From assembly GCA_023395735.1 (NCBI GenBank), contig JAEWYI010000023.1:1-47377 (forward strand): a stretch of 47,377 nt of DNA, written 5' to 3'. The stretch's first letter is position 1; each line of letters starts with the position of its first letter. The translations under genes were made by a program, and so were the position numbers. Positions 16,888 through 27,100 of this stretch are shown here, piece by piece. The notes under the pieces were generated by a model. The model saw nothing but the letters and a program-made list of their open reading frames with translations, was not told the origin of the DNA and did not search any database. The DNA comes from Cyanobacteria bacterium OH_SFB_17 (GTDB taxonomy: Bacteria; Cyanobacteriota; Vampirovibrionia; Gastranaerophilales; Gastranaerophilaceae).

Positions 16888-17973
16888 TTTTTCACGTTTT
16901 TCTATTTTTTTAATTACGGGATGATCTTCAGGCAAATAGCTTATGTGAACAGTTTTTGGAGCGCCCAATTTATCTAGAAAATTACGAAACTGTTTAGATA
17001 ACGGAACTCCGTCAAATTCAGCCTGCTTCGCAACTGCAATTGTTTCAAGCGGATTGCACATTGCATAATTTCCAAGGTTTTGAGCTTTTATAAATTTTAT
17101 CAACTTTATATAACTATATTTTGCTAAATCAAGTTTTTTTAATTGCTCTTTAAAAGCATTAGTCTTTAAGTCATTAGGGAAATTTTCAGAAGATGAAAAC
17201 TGAATAAAGTCATCTATAACTTTTGGAATTAGTGTAAGATGATATTCTTTTGTTTTGTATTGGTCTGATTTCAAGTTGGTTTCAAAAATATCTTCTGAAT
17301 ACGACCAACCCAAATCTGCAAAACTCTTATGATTATCTTTATACATTGATTTAAACTCAAACATCACTTTTTTACTATTTTCTGGCAAAATTGCATCGAA
17401 TCCCTTTTGATCAAGAATTCTATAGCTTTCCCAATTTTCATTAAAATGACGCGAATGTGTAATCTCATGAAAAAGCACAGAATCTATTGAATTAAAAGCT
17501 TTATCTGACAATTTTTCTGTATTTTCAAACAAAGTATTCGATAATGTTATTTCTTGAAAATACTTCGAAAAAGCGCCTGAACCTGATCCTTCAATTTTAT
17601 CGATTAAAATCTTTTTAGGTGGAGTTGCACCCAATTTTTTGTGAACTAAAATTGTACCTTTCCACCTGTCGTAGATTTGTTTCATCCAGCCAATTTCTTT
17701 TTTTGAATCTTCCGAGTAAAAATCAGTCCCCGTTTTTTTTCTTGATAACTCAGACAACGTGGATGAAAGCTTGGCTCTCTCCCACTTATCTTCATAATCA
17801 ATATGGGCCTCAAGGGTGTCGTAATCAAGATTTCTTCGCAAGTTTTCAATGTAGCTAGTTCTTTTAGCATCCCTTGGTTTGATAATAAGCGTTTCGCAAG
17901 TTTTCTTACTTGTTGCTAATTGTAAAAATCCGTTGGATTCTTTTATTATTTTTTCTACAAAATTTAATTTCAT
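16858..17973 (-). CDS. Zincin-like putative metallopeptidase, unknown family
   Basis: 371 residues from the second ATG (17973). An upstream ATG at 17982 overlaps a TATAAT that would start transcription at the second one. 'SVLFHEITHSRHF' near residue 166 is an HExxH zinc motif. 'NPLETIAVAKQAEF' near 308 supplies a plausible third ligand glutamate, as in gluzincins. There is no signal peptide, so it looks cytoplasmic, or exported by an unrecognised route. The N-terminal ~150 residues are charged and helical. No family is recognised; peptidase activity is inferred from motifs only. Its end overlaps argS by 30 bases in convergent orientation. Confidence 0.7.
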   Translation of the reverse strand: MKLNFVEKIIKESNGFLQLATSKKTCETLIIKPRDAKRTSYIENLRRNLDYDTLEAHIDYEDKWERAKLSSTLSELSRKKTGTDFYSEDSKKEIGWMKQIYDRWKGTILVHKKLGATPPKKILIDKIEGSGSGAFSKYFQEITLSNTLFENTEKLSDKAFNSIDSVLFHEITHSRHFNENWESYRILDQKGFDAILPENSKKVMFEFKSMYKDNHKSFADLGWSYSEDIFETNLKSDQYKTKEYHLTLIPKVIDDFIQFSSSENFPNDLKTNAFKEQLKKLDLAKYSYIKLIKFIKAQNLGNYAMCNPLETIAVAKQAEFDGVPLSKQFRNFLDKLGAPKTVHISYLPEDHPVIKKIEKREKLHLDRSTNT

Positions 17974-17980
17974 GAGTTTC

Positions 17981-17986
17981 ATTATA
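17981..17986 (-). promoter_or_regulatory. -10 box of the zincin-like gene, probably leaderless
   Basis: A perfect TATAAT lies 7 bases before the ATG at 17973, and no Shine-Dalgarno is seen. The -35 region is poor. Confidence 0.4.
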
Positions 17987-18063
17987 CTTTTTGTAAAAAC
18001 TCTAAATATATTTTTTTGCGTTGATTTATTAAAAAAAGAAAATTCTTTACAATATTTATAAAA

Positions 18064-18092
18064 TTGTTCACCTATTTTGTTTAAGTTATAAT
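18064..18092 (+). promoter_or_regulatory. Promoter placing the transcription start at the ATG
   Basis: TTGTTC, a 17-base spacer and TATAAT. The -10 box ends 6 bases before the ATG at 18099 and no ribosome-binding site is present, so a leaderless mRNA is predicted. Confidence 0.55.
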
Positions 18093-18098
18093 CAAGTG

Positions 18099-19655
18099 AT
18101 GTGGGAGAAGCTTAAACCTTATATTTTTTATATAACATTTTTTCTGTTCATACTTGCGTTCTATATAAACGCGGATAGATACGACTACGATCTTTGGGCT
18201 AGATTAATTGCGGGTATGGGTTTTGTGCAAACAGGGCACGCTCTGAAAGTTGATTTTTTATCCTACACACCTACGCATACTTGGTTTGACCACGAATGGG
18301 GAAGCGGAGTTGTGTTTTATTTAACTCATCAGCTTTTTGGGGTCGCAGGATTTGTTTTTTTACAAGCTTTGCTTATATTTGCAACATTTTTTACAGTGAC
18401 AAAAATAATCAAACTCAGAAAAGTAACATCAACCACACCTTACAATTTTTTGTTTTACTACTTTGCTTTTATAGCAATGAGTTATTTGATTAGCGGGCCT
18501 GTAAGATGCCATTTGTTCAGCTTCTTTTTATTCAGTGTATTTTTATACGTGTTGGAACTTGCAAGAAAAGATTTTAATAAACCGCTAATAATCCTTCCTT
18601 TTTTGATGATTTTATGGAACAACCTCCATGGCGGATGTGTTTCAGGGATTGGATTGATTGTTTTATACATAATCGGAGAATTTTTAAACAAAAAACCGAT
18701 AAAAAAATATATTTATACATTGATTCCGACTGTTCTTGTGCTTCCGCTTAACCCTTGGGGATTTTCTTATATAAAATTTTTACTTATGGCAACAACTATG
18801 CCAAGACCGGATATTATGGAATGGTGGGGGCTTTTTTGCAAATACAATTTATTTGCGTTTATGAAATTTAAACTTTTTGCAACCTCTTTGATTTTTGCAG
18901 AAATTATTTATATTGCTAAAAAACTAAAATCAAAATCTTTTGATTTTGATAAGACAAAATTTATAGTACTTTTAACAACTTTGTTTTTGGCGATTGAACA
19001 CGTAAAAATGATTCCGTTTGCGGTTATTTCGTTTTCTTGCTTTTTGTATAATGATTTTTATCAAATTTTTAACGAATTAACCAAAAATTTCTTTGTTAAA
19101 ATAGCAAAATACAAAGACATATTTGTATATGGACTAATCCTGTTTTTTGCATTCAGCAATATTAATTCGAAAATATTTGAGCCGATATTAAGATCAAACG
19201 CATATCCTTATAGAGAAATAGAATTCATAAAAGAAAACAAAATCGAAGGAAATCTTTTAATTAATTTTGGATTGGGTAGCTATGCCAGCTACAAGCTTTA
19301 CCCTCAAAATAAAATCTATATGGATGGAAGATACGAAGAAGTTTATTATGATTCAGAAATGGCTTTGTTTAGAAAATTTTTCCTTAAACTTGATAATTGG
19401 GATGAGATTTTGCAAAAATATCCTCCTGATATTATTGTCGTTGAAAAATTTTATCCTGTTTATGAGCAATTGAAAACAATGCCCGAATGGAAGCTTGTCT
19501 TTGCAGGAAAAGGTTTTGGTGTTTTTGTAAAAACTCAAGCCGCAAAGAAAAGCTACAAAATGCCATCTTCTGATATCAATCATTACAAAAAGACACTTTT
19601 TGACACCGACATAAATTTTATGATAGAATCCAACTATGACAAAAACAAACGCTAA
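18099..19655 (+). CDS. Polytopic membrane protein, possibly a GT-C-type glycosyltransferase
   Basis: 518 residues from the ATG at 18099; a GTG directly before it is in frame. About 9-11 hydrophobic helices lie in residues 10-350, followed by a soluble C-terminal domain of ~160 residues. An early loop carries 'NADRYDYDLWARLIAG' and 'WFDHEWGSG', acidic and aromatic loop motifs that recall lipid-linked sugar transferases (GT-C fold). The C-terminal 'INFGLGSYASYKLYPQNKIY' is typical of uncharacterised proteins of this kind. The sugar-transfer role is a guess from topology. The gene overlaps the next (patatin-like) by 20 bases, implying translational coupling. Confidence 0.7.
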   Translation: MWEKLKPYIFYITFFLFILAFYINADRYDYDLWARLIAGMGFVQTGHALKVDFLSYTPTHTWFDHEWGSGVVFYLTHQLFGVAGFVFLQALLIFATFFTVTKIIKLRKVTSTTPYNFLFYYFAFIAMSYLISGPVRCHLFSFFLFSVFLYVLELARKDFNKPLIILPFLMILWNNLHGGCVSGIGLIVLYIIGEFLNKKPIKKYIYTLIPTVLVLPLNPWGFSYIKFLLMATTMPRPDIMEWWGLFCKYNLFAFMKFKLFATSLIFAEIIYIAKKLKSKSFDFDKTKFIVLLTTLFLAIEHVKMIPFAVISFSCFLYNDFYQIFNELTKNFFVKIAKYKDIFVYGLILFFAFSNINSKIFEPILRSNAYPYREIEFIKENKIEGNLLINFGLGSYASYKLYPQNKIYMDGRYEEVYYDSEMALFRKFFLKLDNWDEILQKYPPDIIVVEKFYPVYEQLKTMPEWKLVFAGKGFGVFVKTQAAKKSYKMPSSDINHYKKTLFDTDINFMIESNYDKNKR

Positions 19656-20844
19656 ATCTTTTGAATATGCCTGCATTTTTGGCGGCGGTGCGATACGAGG
19701 AATGTCCTACGTAGGAGCAGCCGCTGCAATGGAAGAACTTGGAATCAACCCCAAAACTGTTGCCGGCTCATCAGTTGGTGCTGTTTTTGCAGGACTCCTT
19801 GCTGTCGGATATTCGGCAGACGAACTTAAAGATGTTTTTATGGAAATTAATTATGAACTTTTTAAAGACATTCACTTTGGTTTTGGAAAGAATTTTGCAC
19901 TCAGCAAAGGCGGAATTTTCCTTGATTGGCTTAAAGATTTGATTGAAAAAAAAGTTTATGGAGATTCTTACAAAAAAGGAGAAAACCCTCCAGTGAAATT
20001 TTCAGATATCGAAAAAAACCTTGTAATAATAACTACAGATTTGAAAAACTTTAGATACAAAGAGTTTTCAAAAACAGAAACTCCTGATGCAGAAATTGCT
20101 TATGCCATAAGAATTTCATCCACAATGCCTGGATTGATGAACCCAGTCGAAGAAGAAGACGGCTCGCTTTTGGTTGATGGTGATTTGCAAAAAAGTTGGC
20201 CTCTTTGGAGACTTTCTAAAAACTTGTGCCCCGAAAATGAAAGGGTTTTGGAATTTAGGCTTGAAGGCGATTATGAAGGAAAAGGCAGAAATCCTGTAAA
20301 CTTTATGAACACCGTATACAGCTGTGTAACGGCTCTTGCAACAAATTTCATTATCGATTCTTACGGACACAGAGACAAATTTGATTATATAAAAATTAAT
20401 ACAGGATCGGTTGTTGTAGTTGATTTTAATCTACCCAAACAAGAGCGCGAAGAGCTTATGCAAATTGGATACGCACAGACTATTCAATATTTTAACCACG
20501 ATTTGATAGAAAAAAAACGCGAAATTGTAAAATACTACAGAGATATCACAAAACATATTTCAAAAATTAAAAAATATATTCTAGCAAACAAAATAAGAAA
20601 AGCCAAAGAGCAATTGGGATGCCTGTATATGGACTGCAGCATGTCAAGAAAATTTATTGATTTAAGCTACTACGAAAAAATTGAAAATTTCAAAACTTCA
20701 TTTTTATCAAACTTAAACTTCGCAGCACTTTTTGGAGTTTATTCTCTAAAAAATCCTAAATCAATAAAAACTCAAATTACCACGCTCGAAATTGAATTTG
20801 AAGAAAAAGTAATGGAACTTGAAAGTTATATTTTTAAAATATAA
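19636..20844 (+). CDS. Patatin-like phospholipase
   Basis: 402 residues. The catalytic dyad is visible: oxyanion loop 'GGGAIRGMSYVGA' (residues ~15-27), nucleophile elbow 'GSSVGA' (G-x-S-x-G), and 'LLVDGDLQ' supplying the aspartate. Members hydrolyse acyl esters of membrane lipids; many act inside the cell and some are effectors. The final ~130 residues are a basic, helical extension of unknown role. There is no signal peptide. The start lies inside the upstream membrane-protein gene with no strong ribosome-binding site, so expression is probably coupled. The convergent dacB-like gene ends 11 bases away. Confidence 0.88.
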   Translation: MTKTNAKSFEYACIFGGGAIRGMSYVGAAAAMEELGINPKTVAGSSVGAVFAGLLAVGYSADELKDVFMEINYELFKDIHFGFGKNFALSKGGIFLDWLKDLIEKKVYGDSYKKGENPPVKFSDIEKNLVIITTDLKNFRYKEFSKTETPDAEIAYAIRISSTMPGLMNPVEEEDGSLLVDGDLQKSWPLWRLSKNLCPENERVLEFRLEGDYEGKGRNPVNFMNTVYSCVTALATNFIIDSYGHRDKFDYIKINTGSVVVVDFNLPKQEREELMQIGYAQTIQYFNHDLIEKKREIVKYYRDITKHISKIKKYILANKIRKAKEQLGCLYMDCSMSRKFIDLSYYEKIENFKTSFLSNLNFAALFGVYSLKNPKSIKTQITTLEIEFEEKVMELESYIFKI

Positions 20845-20855
20845 CTAAAATGTTT

Positions 20856-22241
20856 TTATAACTCATCAAAAGCTCTTCTTAAAACGTACTCTTCAAATGC
20901 TTTTTTATCCGCAGATTTGGATTTTGAATCTTTCGTCATTATGCAAAAAGCGTAAGTTTTTCCGCTTCTGGTTTTTATATATCCAGCAATTGAGCTTATA
21001 TTCTTCAATGTACCTGTTTTTGCCATCAAATTATCTTTAAAATATAGCATTCTATCTGATAAAGTTCCAACACCGGGAGTCGCAAGGTGTTTTTTAAAAT
21101 TATCAAAAGAATCATTTTTTGATTCCTTATACAAAACTTGGGTTACAAAATCTGCCGTCATTAAATTGTCTTTTGAAACACCGCTTCCATCAACTATTTT
21201 TATCTTATCTGTGCACAAACCTTGTTTTGCGTAATAATCATTGAGCATCTCGACAGCGGCTGAAACAGAGCCTGTTTCCTGTGCATATTTTCCGCCTGCA
21301 AGCTTAAAAACAGTCTCAGCCATCATATTATTGCTCTTTTTCAAGATATCATCAGCAGCATTAGATAAAGGATGCTTTGTTTCACAGATTAAATATATAT
21401 TTTTTGTAGGTAATTTAAGTCTGTTAAAATCACCATAATAAGAAATTTTTTGTTTTCTTAGAATATCTTCCAATCTCAATATAAAATATCTTCTCGGATA
21501 ATTAACAGGAATTTCTATCTGAGTATCGGCAGAAACAATGCCCGTTGCATCTATAACATCTGGAGAAATATAATTTTTTCTCTGAAGTTGTATTTCTGTT
21601 TTATTACCTGTAATAACATTGTTCATAAAAGCTGTTGGATAAAAAACATCCGTAAATATATCAGCAGGAGCACCGGGTTGAGTAGGATTTACATTTATGA
21701 CCATTATGTTTTTATCTAAATTATATGAACCGAATTTTGGAATTAAAGGGTTCATATCGTCATCCCACTGCCAGCCATCGCCCCACTCGTTGCTGTCCAG
21801 AATGGAATCATCTATATAAAACGCATTTGTAGACGATACTTTATAACGCTCAAGGGATTTTATTAAATATTTTAAATCTTTAGTTGTCAAATAAGGATCC
21901 GCACCCAATTTAATATACAAATTTCCATTACCGCCCTTGTATAATTGAGTTTGAAACTCATAATCATAACCAAGAGTGTTGAAAGACGGGAGCATTGTAA
22001 CTATTTTTTGAACAGAAGCAGGCGTCATAGGAGTGTTTGAGTTCATTTGATAAATTTTTCTTCCGTTTGAAACATCCACAAAAGAAGCAGAAATCAAAGC
22101 ACTGCTTGAAATTTCAGCTTTTTTAATCGCAGAGGCGATAGGATTTTCAAAAGGTCTTGCGTCTGCAAGAGAAACAAAAAAAGTAAAAACCAAAAAAGTA
22201 ACGACTAAATTAATAATTTTTTTTATCTTTTTTTCAGCCAT
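20856..22241 (-). CDS. dacB: D-alanyl-D-alanine carboxypeptidase/endopeptidase (PBP4 family)
   Basis: 461 residues from the ATG at 22241, preceded by GGGGG; another ATG at 22265 is possible. Residues 1-28 form a signal peptide (basic KKIKK, hydrophobic stretch, 'SLADA' cleavage site). The class C penicillin-binding motifs are present: S76-V-Q-K79 (SxxK), 'KSNN' (SxN) and 'AKTGTL' (KTG). A long insert between SxxK and SxN is usual in PBP4. It trims peptidoglycan peptides in the periplasm. The gene overlaps the end of the upstream acyltransferase gene by 19 bases. Confidence 0.95.
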   Translation of the reverse strand: MAEKKIKKIINLVVTFLVFTFFVSLADARPFENPIASAIKKAEISSSALISASFVDVSNGRKIYQMNSNTPMTPASVQKIVTMLPSFNTLGYDYEFQTQLYKGGNGNLYIKLGADPYLTTKDLKYLIKSLERYKVSSTNAFYIDDSILDSNEWGDGWQWDDDMNPLIPKFGSYNLDKNIMVINVNPTQPGAPADIFTDVFYPTAFMNNVITGNKTEIQLQRKNYISPDVIDATGIVSADTQIEIPVNYPRRYFILRLEDILRKQKISYYGDFNRLKLPTKNIYLICETKHPLSNAADDILKKSNNMMAETVFKLAGGKYAQETGSVSAAVEMLNDYYAKQGLCTDKIKIVDGSGVSKDNLMTADFVTQVLYKESKNDSFDNFKKHLATPGVGTLSDRMLYFKDNLMAKTGTLKNISSIAGYIKTRSGKTYAFCIMTKDSKSKSADKKAFEEYVLRRAFDEL

Positions 22242-22897
22242 CCGAACCCCCAGCTTTTTTTCCATTCATCAGGAACCCTTTTTTCTAAATCTATCAAGGT
22301 ATTTTCCAGTTGAATTCTTATTGCTTCATCTTCTTCATCTGTGCTATCACTTTTTACATAAATAGGATCACCGTATAAATTGACAAGCCAAGTGTAGCCC
22401 AAAGGATATGTAAATTGATCCCAAGATGGGATTTTTAAGAAATTCCAAAACGGAGAATACCAAACAACAGGAACAATAGGAGCTCCTGACATTTTTGCTA
22501 TTTTTACAACGCCTTCTTTTACCCTACGATTGGGCCCGCTGGGCCCGTCAACCATAATGGCAACATCTTGATTAGATTTCAATTTTTCAATAAGCTTCAT
22601 TGTCGCTTCGACACTGCCTTTTTTGCCTTTTGAGCCTCGTACGACTTGAAAACCTAATTTTATGGTGTTTCTTGCAATGATTTCACCATCAATGGAGCGA
22701 CTGACTAGAACATTTAAGTTTGCTTTGTCTTTCTGCCCGAAAATACAGCATTGATGAGCATGCCACATTGCATAAATACACGGTTTTATTTCTTTTTTAT
22801 TTACTTCTTTTATCTTCGTTAAATGCTGTTGAAAAATAAACATAAAACGAACCAGCCCTGATAGTAAATTTACTTTGCTTTCACTTGATATCTTCAT
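22223..22897 (-). CDS. Lysophospholipid acyltransferase-family protein (DUF374)
   Basis: 224 residues. It resembles the DUF374 branch of the LPLAT superfamily: 'AMWHAHQ' near residue 45, 'VVRGSKGKKG' near 87, and the conserved 'VDGPSGPNRRVKEGVVKIA' near 117. Related proteins transfer acyl chains to lipid A or other glycolipids at the inner face of the membrane. The N-terminus is weakly hydrophobic. It forms an operon with the PBP4 gene (19-base overlap), pointing to cell-envelope work. The acceptor lipid is unknown. Confidence 0.87.
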   Translation of the reverse strand: MKISSESKVNLLSGLVRFMFIFQQHLTKIKEVNKKEIKPCIYAMWHAHQCCIFGQKDKANLNVLVSRSIDGEIIARNTIKLGFQVVRGSKGKKGSVEATMKLIEKLKSNQDVAIMVDGPSGPNRRVKEGVVKIAKMSGAPIVPVVWYSPFWNFLKIPSWDQFTYPLGYTWLVNLYGDPIYVKSDSTDEEDEAIRIQLENTLIDLEKRVPDEWKKSWGFGWLKKR

Positions 22898-22923
22898 AAA
22901 AACAATTTTATCATAAACAAAAC

Positions 22924-22960
22924 AATGGCGGAATTTTTTGAAACAAAAAATTCCGCCATT
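22924..22960 (-). terminator. Terminator after gap
   Basis: A 16-bp perfect stem, AATGGCGGAATTTTTT and its complement, with a 5-base loop. On the minus strand it is followed by GTTTTGTTT. It separates gap from the acyltransferase gene downstream. Confidence 0.8.
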
Positions 22961-22986
22961 AGATTTATTAACTAATTATTCAGTTA

Positions 22987-23994
22987 CTACAGTTTGTTAG
23001 CAACCATCAAAGTAGTTTCAGCCAAACGAGTTGAATAACCCATTTCGTTGTCGTACCAAGAAACAACTTTAACCATGTTGTCGCCCATTGTCATTGTCAA
23101 TGCAGCATCAACAGTTGAAGATTGAGATGATCCGATAAAGTCAGTTGAAACAAGTGGAGCTTCTTCGTAAGCAAGAATTTTGCCGTCAGCAGCTTCTTTC
23201 AACGCAGCATTTACAGCTTCAGCTGTAACAGGTTTTTCTGTTTCGAATACAACGTCAACAACAGAAACGTCTGGAGTAGGAACTCTCATAGCGAAACCGT
23301 TCAATTTTCCTTTAAGTTCAGGAAGAACCAAAGCAACAGCTTTAGCAGCACCTGTTGTTGTAGGAACGATGTTCAAAGCACCAGCTCTAGCTCTACGTGG
23401 GTCTTTGTGACCAGCGTCAAGAAGTCTTTGGTCGCCTGTGTAAGAGTGAACTGTTGTCATCAAACCTTTAACGATACCGAATTTTTCAAGAACAACTTTA
23501 GCTACAGGAGCCAAGCAGTTTGTTGTGCAAGATGCCATTGAAATTACGTTGTGTTTAGATGAATCGTATTGTTCATCATTAACGCCAAGAACGATTGTAA
23601 TATCTTCGTTTTTAGCAGGTGCAGAGATGATAACTTTTTTAGCACCAGCTGCAACGTGAGCTTTAGCTTTTTCAGCATCTGTATAGAAACCAGTTGATTC
23701 GATTACGATATCAATACCCAATTTAGCCCAAGGAAGAGCTGCAGGATCTTTTTCAGCGAAGAACAAGATTTTTTTACCGTTGATAACCAAGCCATCTTCA
23801 ACAGCTTCAACAGTACCGTTAAATCTTCCCATTACTGAGTCATATTTGAAAACGTGAGCTGCATCTTTAGGTGTCAAACCAGGGTCGTTGATTGCTACGT
23901 AATCAACTTTATCGTAGATACCTTCTATGATAGCCGCTCTTAATGTGTTACGGCCGATTCTTCCAAATCCGTTAATTGCTACTTTTTTTGCCAT
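22987..23994 (-). CDS. gap: Glyceraldehyde-3-phosphate dehydrogenase, type I
   Basis: 335 residues from the ATG at 23994, which has AGAAGGAG 8 bases upstream; the frame stays open further upstream but only as non-homologous sequence. Rossmann motif 'INGFGRIGRNTLR' is at the N-terminus. The active-site cysteine is in 'SMASCTTNCLAP' near 152, with 'SWYDNEMGYSTRL' near the C-terminus. It oxidises glyceraldehyde-3-phosphate with NAD+ and phosphate. Codon choice is more regular than in neighbours, as expected for a highly expressed gene. It is monocistronic with its own promoter and terminator. Confidence 0.98.
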   Translation of the reverse strand: MAKKVAINGFGRIGRNTLRAAIIEGIYDKVDYVAINDPGLTPKDAAHVFKYDSVMGRFNGTVEAVEDGLVINGKKILFFAEKDPAALPWAKLGIDIVIESTGFYTDAEKAKAHVAAGAKKVIISAPAKNEDITIVLGVNDEQYDSSKHNVISMASCTTNCLAPVAKVVLEKFGIVKGLMTTVHSYTGDQRLLDAGHKDPRRARAGALNIVPTTTGAAKAVALVLPELKGKLNGFAMRVPTPDVSVVDVVFETEKPVTAEAVNAALKEAADGKILAYEEAPLVSTDFIGSSQSSTVDAALTMTMGDNMVKVVSWYDNEMGYSTRLAETTLMVANKL

Positions 23995-24037
23995 GTGTGT
24001 ACTCCTTCTATTTTTGTACGGTCTATAATCATGTTTT

Positions 24038-24066
24038 GTTATAGCGCAAACAAAATACTTAATCAA
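24038..24066 (-). promoter_or_regulatory. Promoter of gap
   Basis: TTGATT, a 17-base spacer and TATAAC on the minus strand, about 45 bases before the ATG. Confidence 0.6.
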
Positions 24067-24122
24067 GTTTTTTAATTTGTAAAAATAATGTAAAGATATA
24101 TTTATATCTAGCAAACTATTCT

Positions 24123-27100
24123 ATGCACGATTTTTATACTACTAAATTAAAATCGACTGGAATTATTATGCCCATTGGTAAAATTCAACTCTCTAAAGCA
24201 ATAAATATAAAGATAGAAAATCTTGGACGACTAAGATACATTAGGGACGACTTTGCAAGAATCCCCCATATAGATTGTTTTGTGTCTTCATTTAATTGTA
24301 TAAAAAAATCTTCAAAAAATGTAATTAAAGAACTTTCGCCTAAAGAATTTGCCGCCAAGAAAAAAATTGTACTGCCGAAAATACAAGCTATCAAAACGTT
24401 AAATGTTAAAAAAAATAATATTAATAAATACAATATTTACTTGATTGAAAAAATTGCGGATAATTCAACGTCGTTGCTTCGTAATCAAAACTTTAAAGCA
24501 AATGTAAACAGTATTATAAGAGAGACGACAACATCCTCAGAAGCCAAAGCAAAAATGAATATTATAAATAAATTTTTAGAAACTCCGCAACTAATGAAAA
24601 GCCCAAAATTTGCAACTATAATTGGTGATACGGCTAGGGCAACAAAAACGCCAGAAGAAGCCCGGCTGAAAATAGAATTGATTGATAAAATCATAACCAG
24701 CCCAGAAGATTATGCAGGTTATACAGAATATATTATTGATAGCAAAAAAACAAGGGGTGTAATCGATAAAATTAACTTAGATAATGCGATTATATCAGAC
24801 TCCGAACAGGACAAATATATTGCTAATGAATTAAAAAAAATTAGCTCTTCAATTTTTACAGAAAATAACCTAGCAGAAATTGAATTTCTTAAAGAGCTAA
24901 AAACTTTTCCAGAATTAATGAAAAACAAAAACTTTAAAAAATATTTGGTTTACTTCTCTCCTTCAACAGAAAGCATTAATGCTAAAATAGATTTAATCAA
25001 GATTTTGAAACAATATCCAGATTTGTTGCAAAATAAAAATATCACAGAAAATATTGCAGAAATTATAAGTTATACCTCATATAGAGAACGCGTCGATGAC
25101 ATAAAAAAAATAATAATAAGCACGTTTGATATTAATCAAAATTTGACCGCAAATTTATTATTAAATCCCGACCTCGGTGGAGTTTTGGCTGATTACCCAA
25201 ATTTATTAAAAGCAAATAATATTAATGAACTAAATATTGCAGATAAAAGAACTTTTCTTAAAATATTATTATCAAAGTATAACACAATGATTAATAAGCC
25301 TTTTGATAAAGAAGCGTGCTTAATTCCCAGAAATAACGATGAGTATTATACATTATTACAAAAACTTGTTCAATCTATAGGCGTTGATATACGTCCATTA
25401 TCAAAAGAAACCAAATTAGGCTACTTTAAAGCCATGGACAATATTGAGAAATATGACGGAGCATTCAGAACAACAAATCTTGAATCCCCTGATTTCAAGT
25501 TAGAACTTAAATATTCAAGAGAAAATTTCATGTCTGACATACAAAAAATGATCTCAAAAGTTTCATCTGCGGAGCAAAATAAAGTGATGGATTATTTTGG
25601 TTTTGAAATAAAACAAACCAAAGATGGAATATTGCGGATGAACGGATATCCGATAAATGTTAATAATGAGGTAAAAATGGCAGAAATTGATAACCCTGCA
25701 ACAAAAGAAATTATTGAAAAAATACGCCCTCTTGTAACTAAGTTCAGCGAACAAAACGAAATATCAATAAAAAATAATCCCGAGCTTGCCAAAAACCTGA
25801 ATGATATAATAGGCGTTTTCCCAGAGTTTTTAACAATCATTGGTAAAAAACAATATAAAACCCACGATTTTACATTAGACGTTCATACTTTAAAAGTTTT
25901 ACAGGGCGTTGTGAACAATCCGCACTATCAAAATTTGCCGATTGCTGATAAGCGTGCATTACAAATCGCAACACTTATGCATGATTTGACTAAAACCGAA
26001 TGGTTGATTGACAAAACACACCCTGAATGTTCAGCTTTTGACACTTATTACTTGCTTAAAAAGATGAATATGACAGAATCTGAAAAATTGAAAATTTATC
26101 AAATAATAAAAAATCATGATTGGCTTGAACGTTATAATGCAAAGGTGCAAATCGGAGACATGAAAAGAGATTTAACTAATAATGAAAGAATAAAAATCTC
26201 ACAAGATATTGCTTTTGAGCTCCGTCATGGAAATTCTTTCAAAATGGCAAGCATCCTTGCTGAAGCCGATTTAAAAGGCGTAAAAAGAAATAATGCTTTT
26301 TTTGGCAGATATTCAGACGTTATAACAAAAGGAAATGATGAAATTTCTCAAATGGTTAAATACTTACAGTCAACCGCAATTCATCTACCACAGACAAAAT
26401 TACCTAAAGCAAGTATGGTTAAAGTAAACCAAACATCTGTAAAAGAGATAGAGATAAACGGAGTTAAAAATAAAGTTTTATATTTATCACCTAATGTAAA
26501 TGCTCAAGAATTGGGATTCAATAAAGATTTTCATATAGAAGATTTAAATATTTTAGTTCACGGACTTGAGGGCAATAAGGATGCGGCAATATTTAATGTT
26601 CTAGGGGCTGTAGATTCAGATGCCCTTTTTAGTACTTCATACATTAATTACGGTAAGGGAAATTATCATGTCTTCAGACAACAAGGGTTTGTGCTTGATG
26701 TTGCAAGCGAAGATATACACGTAGCATATTATAAAGATTTTGGTTCAGGATCTAAAAAAGATTTAAAACTACTAAAGGATAGCTATCTCTTTAGTGGGGA
26801 AAATAACCACATAAGAGAATATATTTCAAAATTATTAAAGGAAAAATTAAATCTTTCTGATGATGAATATATTTCACTATTTGCAAAAATATCGAATAAA
26901 TCACTAGAAAAAATAGATCGATTATATCCTAAAATCAGCGCCACTTATAGGGAATTATTTACGAATATGGAAAACGGAAAGCGATCTTATAGCAGGGAAT
27001 ATAACGAGATTCTTGTAGGTAGACCAAAAATTCAAGGAGTTTTTGTTCAAAATCAAAAAATAGAACTGATTCCTGAATTTTTGAGAAAATATGCTTCAGG

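Noticed and set aside
22987..24114. Longer N-terminus for GapDH
   Set aside because: The extra 40 residues do not belong to the family, and the ATG at 23994 has a strong AGAAGGAG site.
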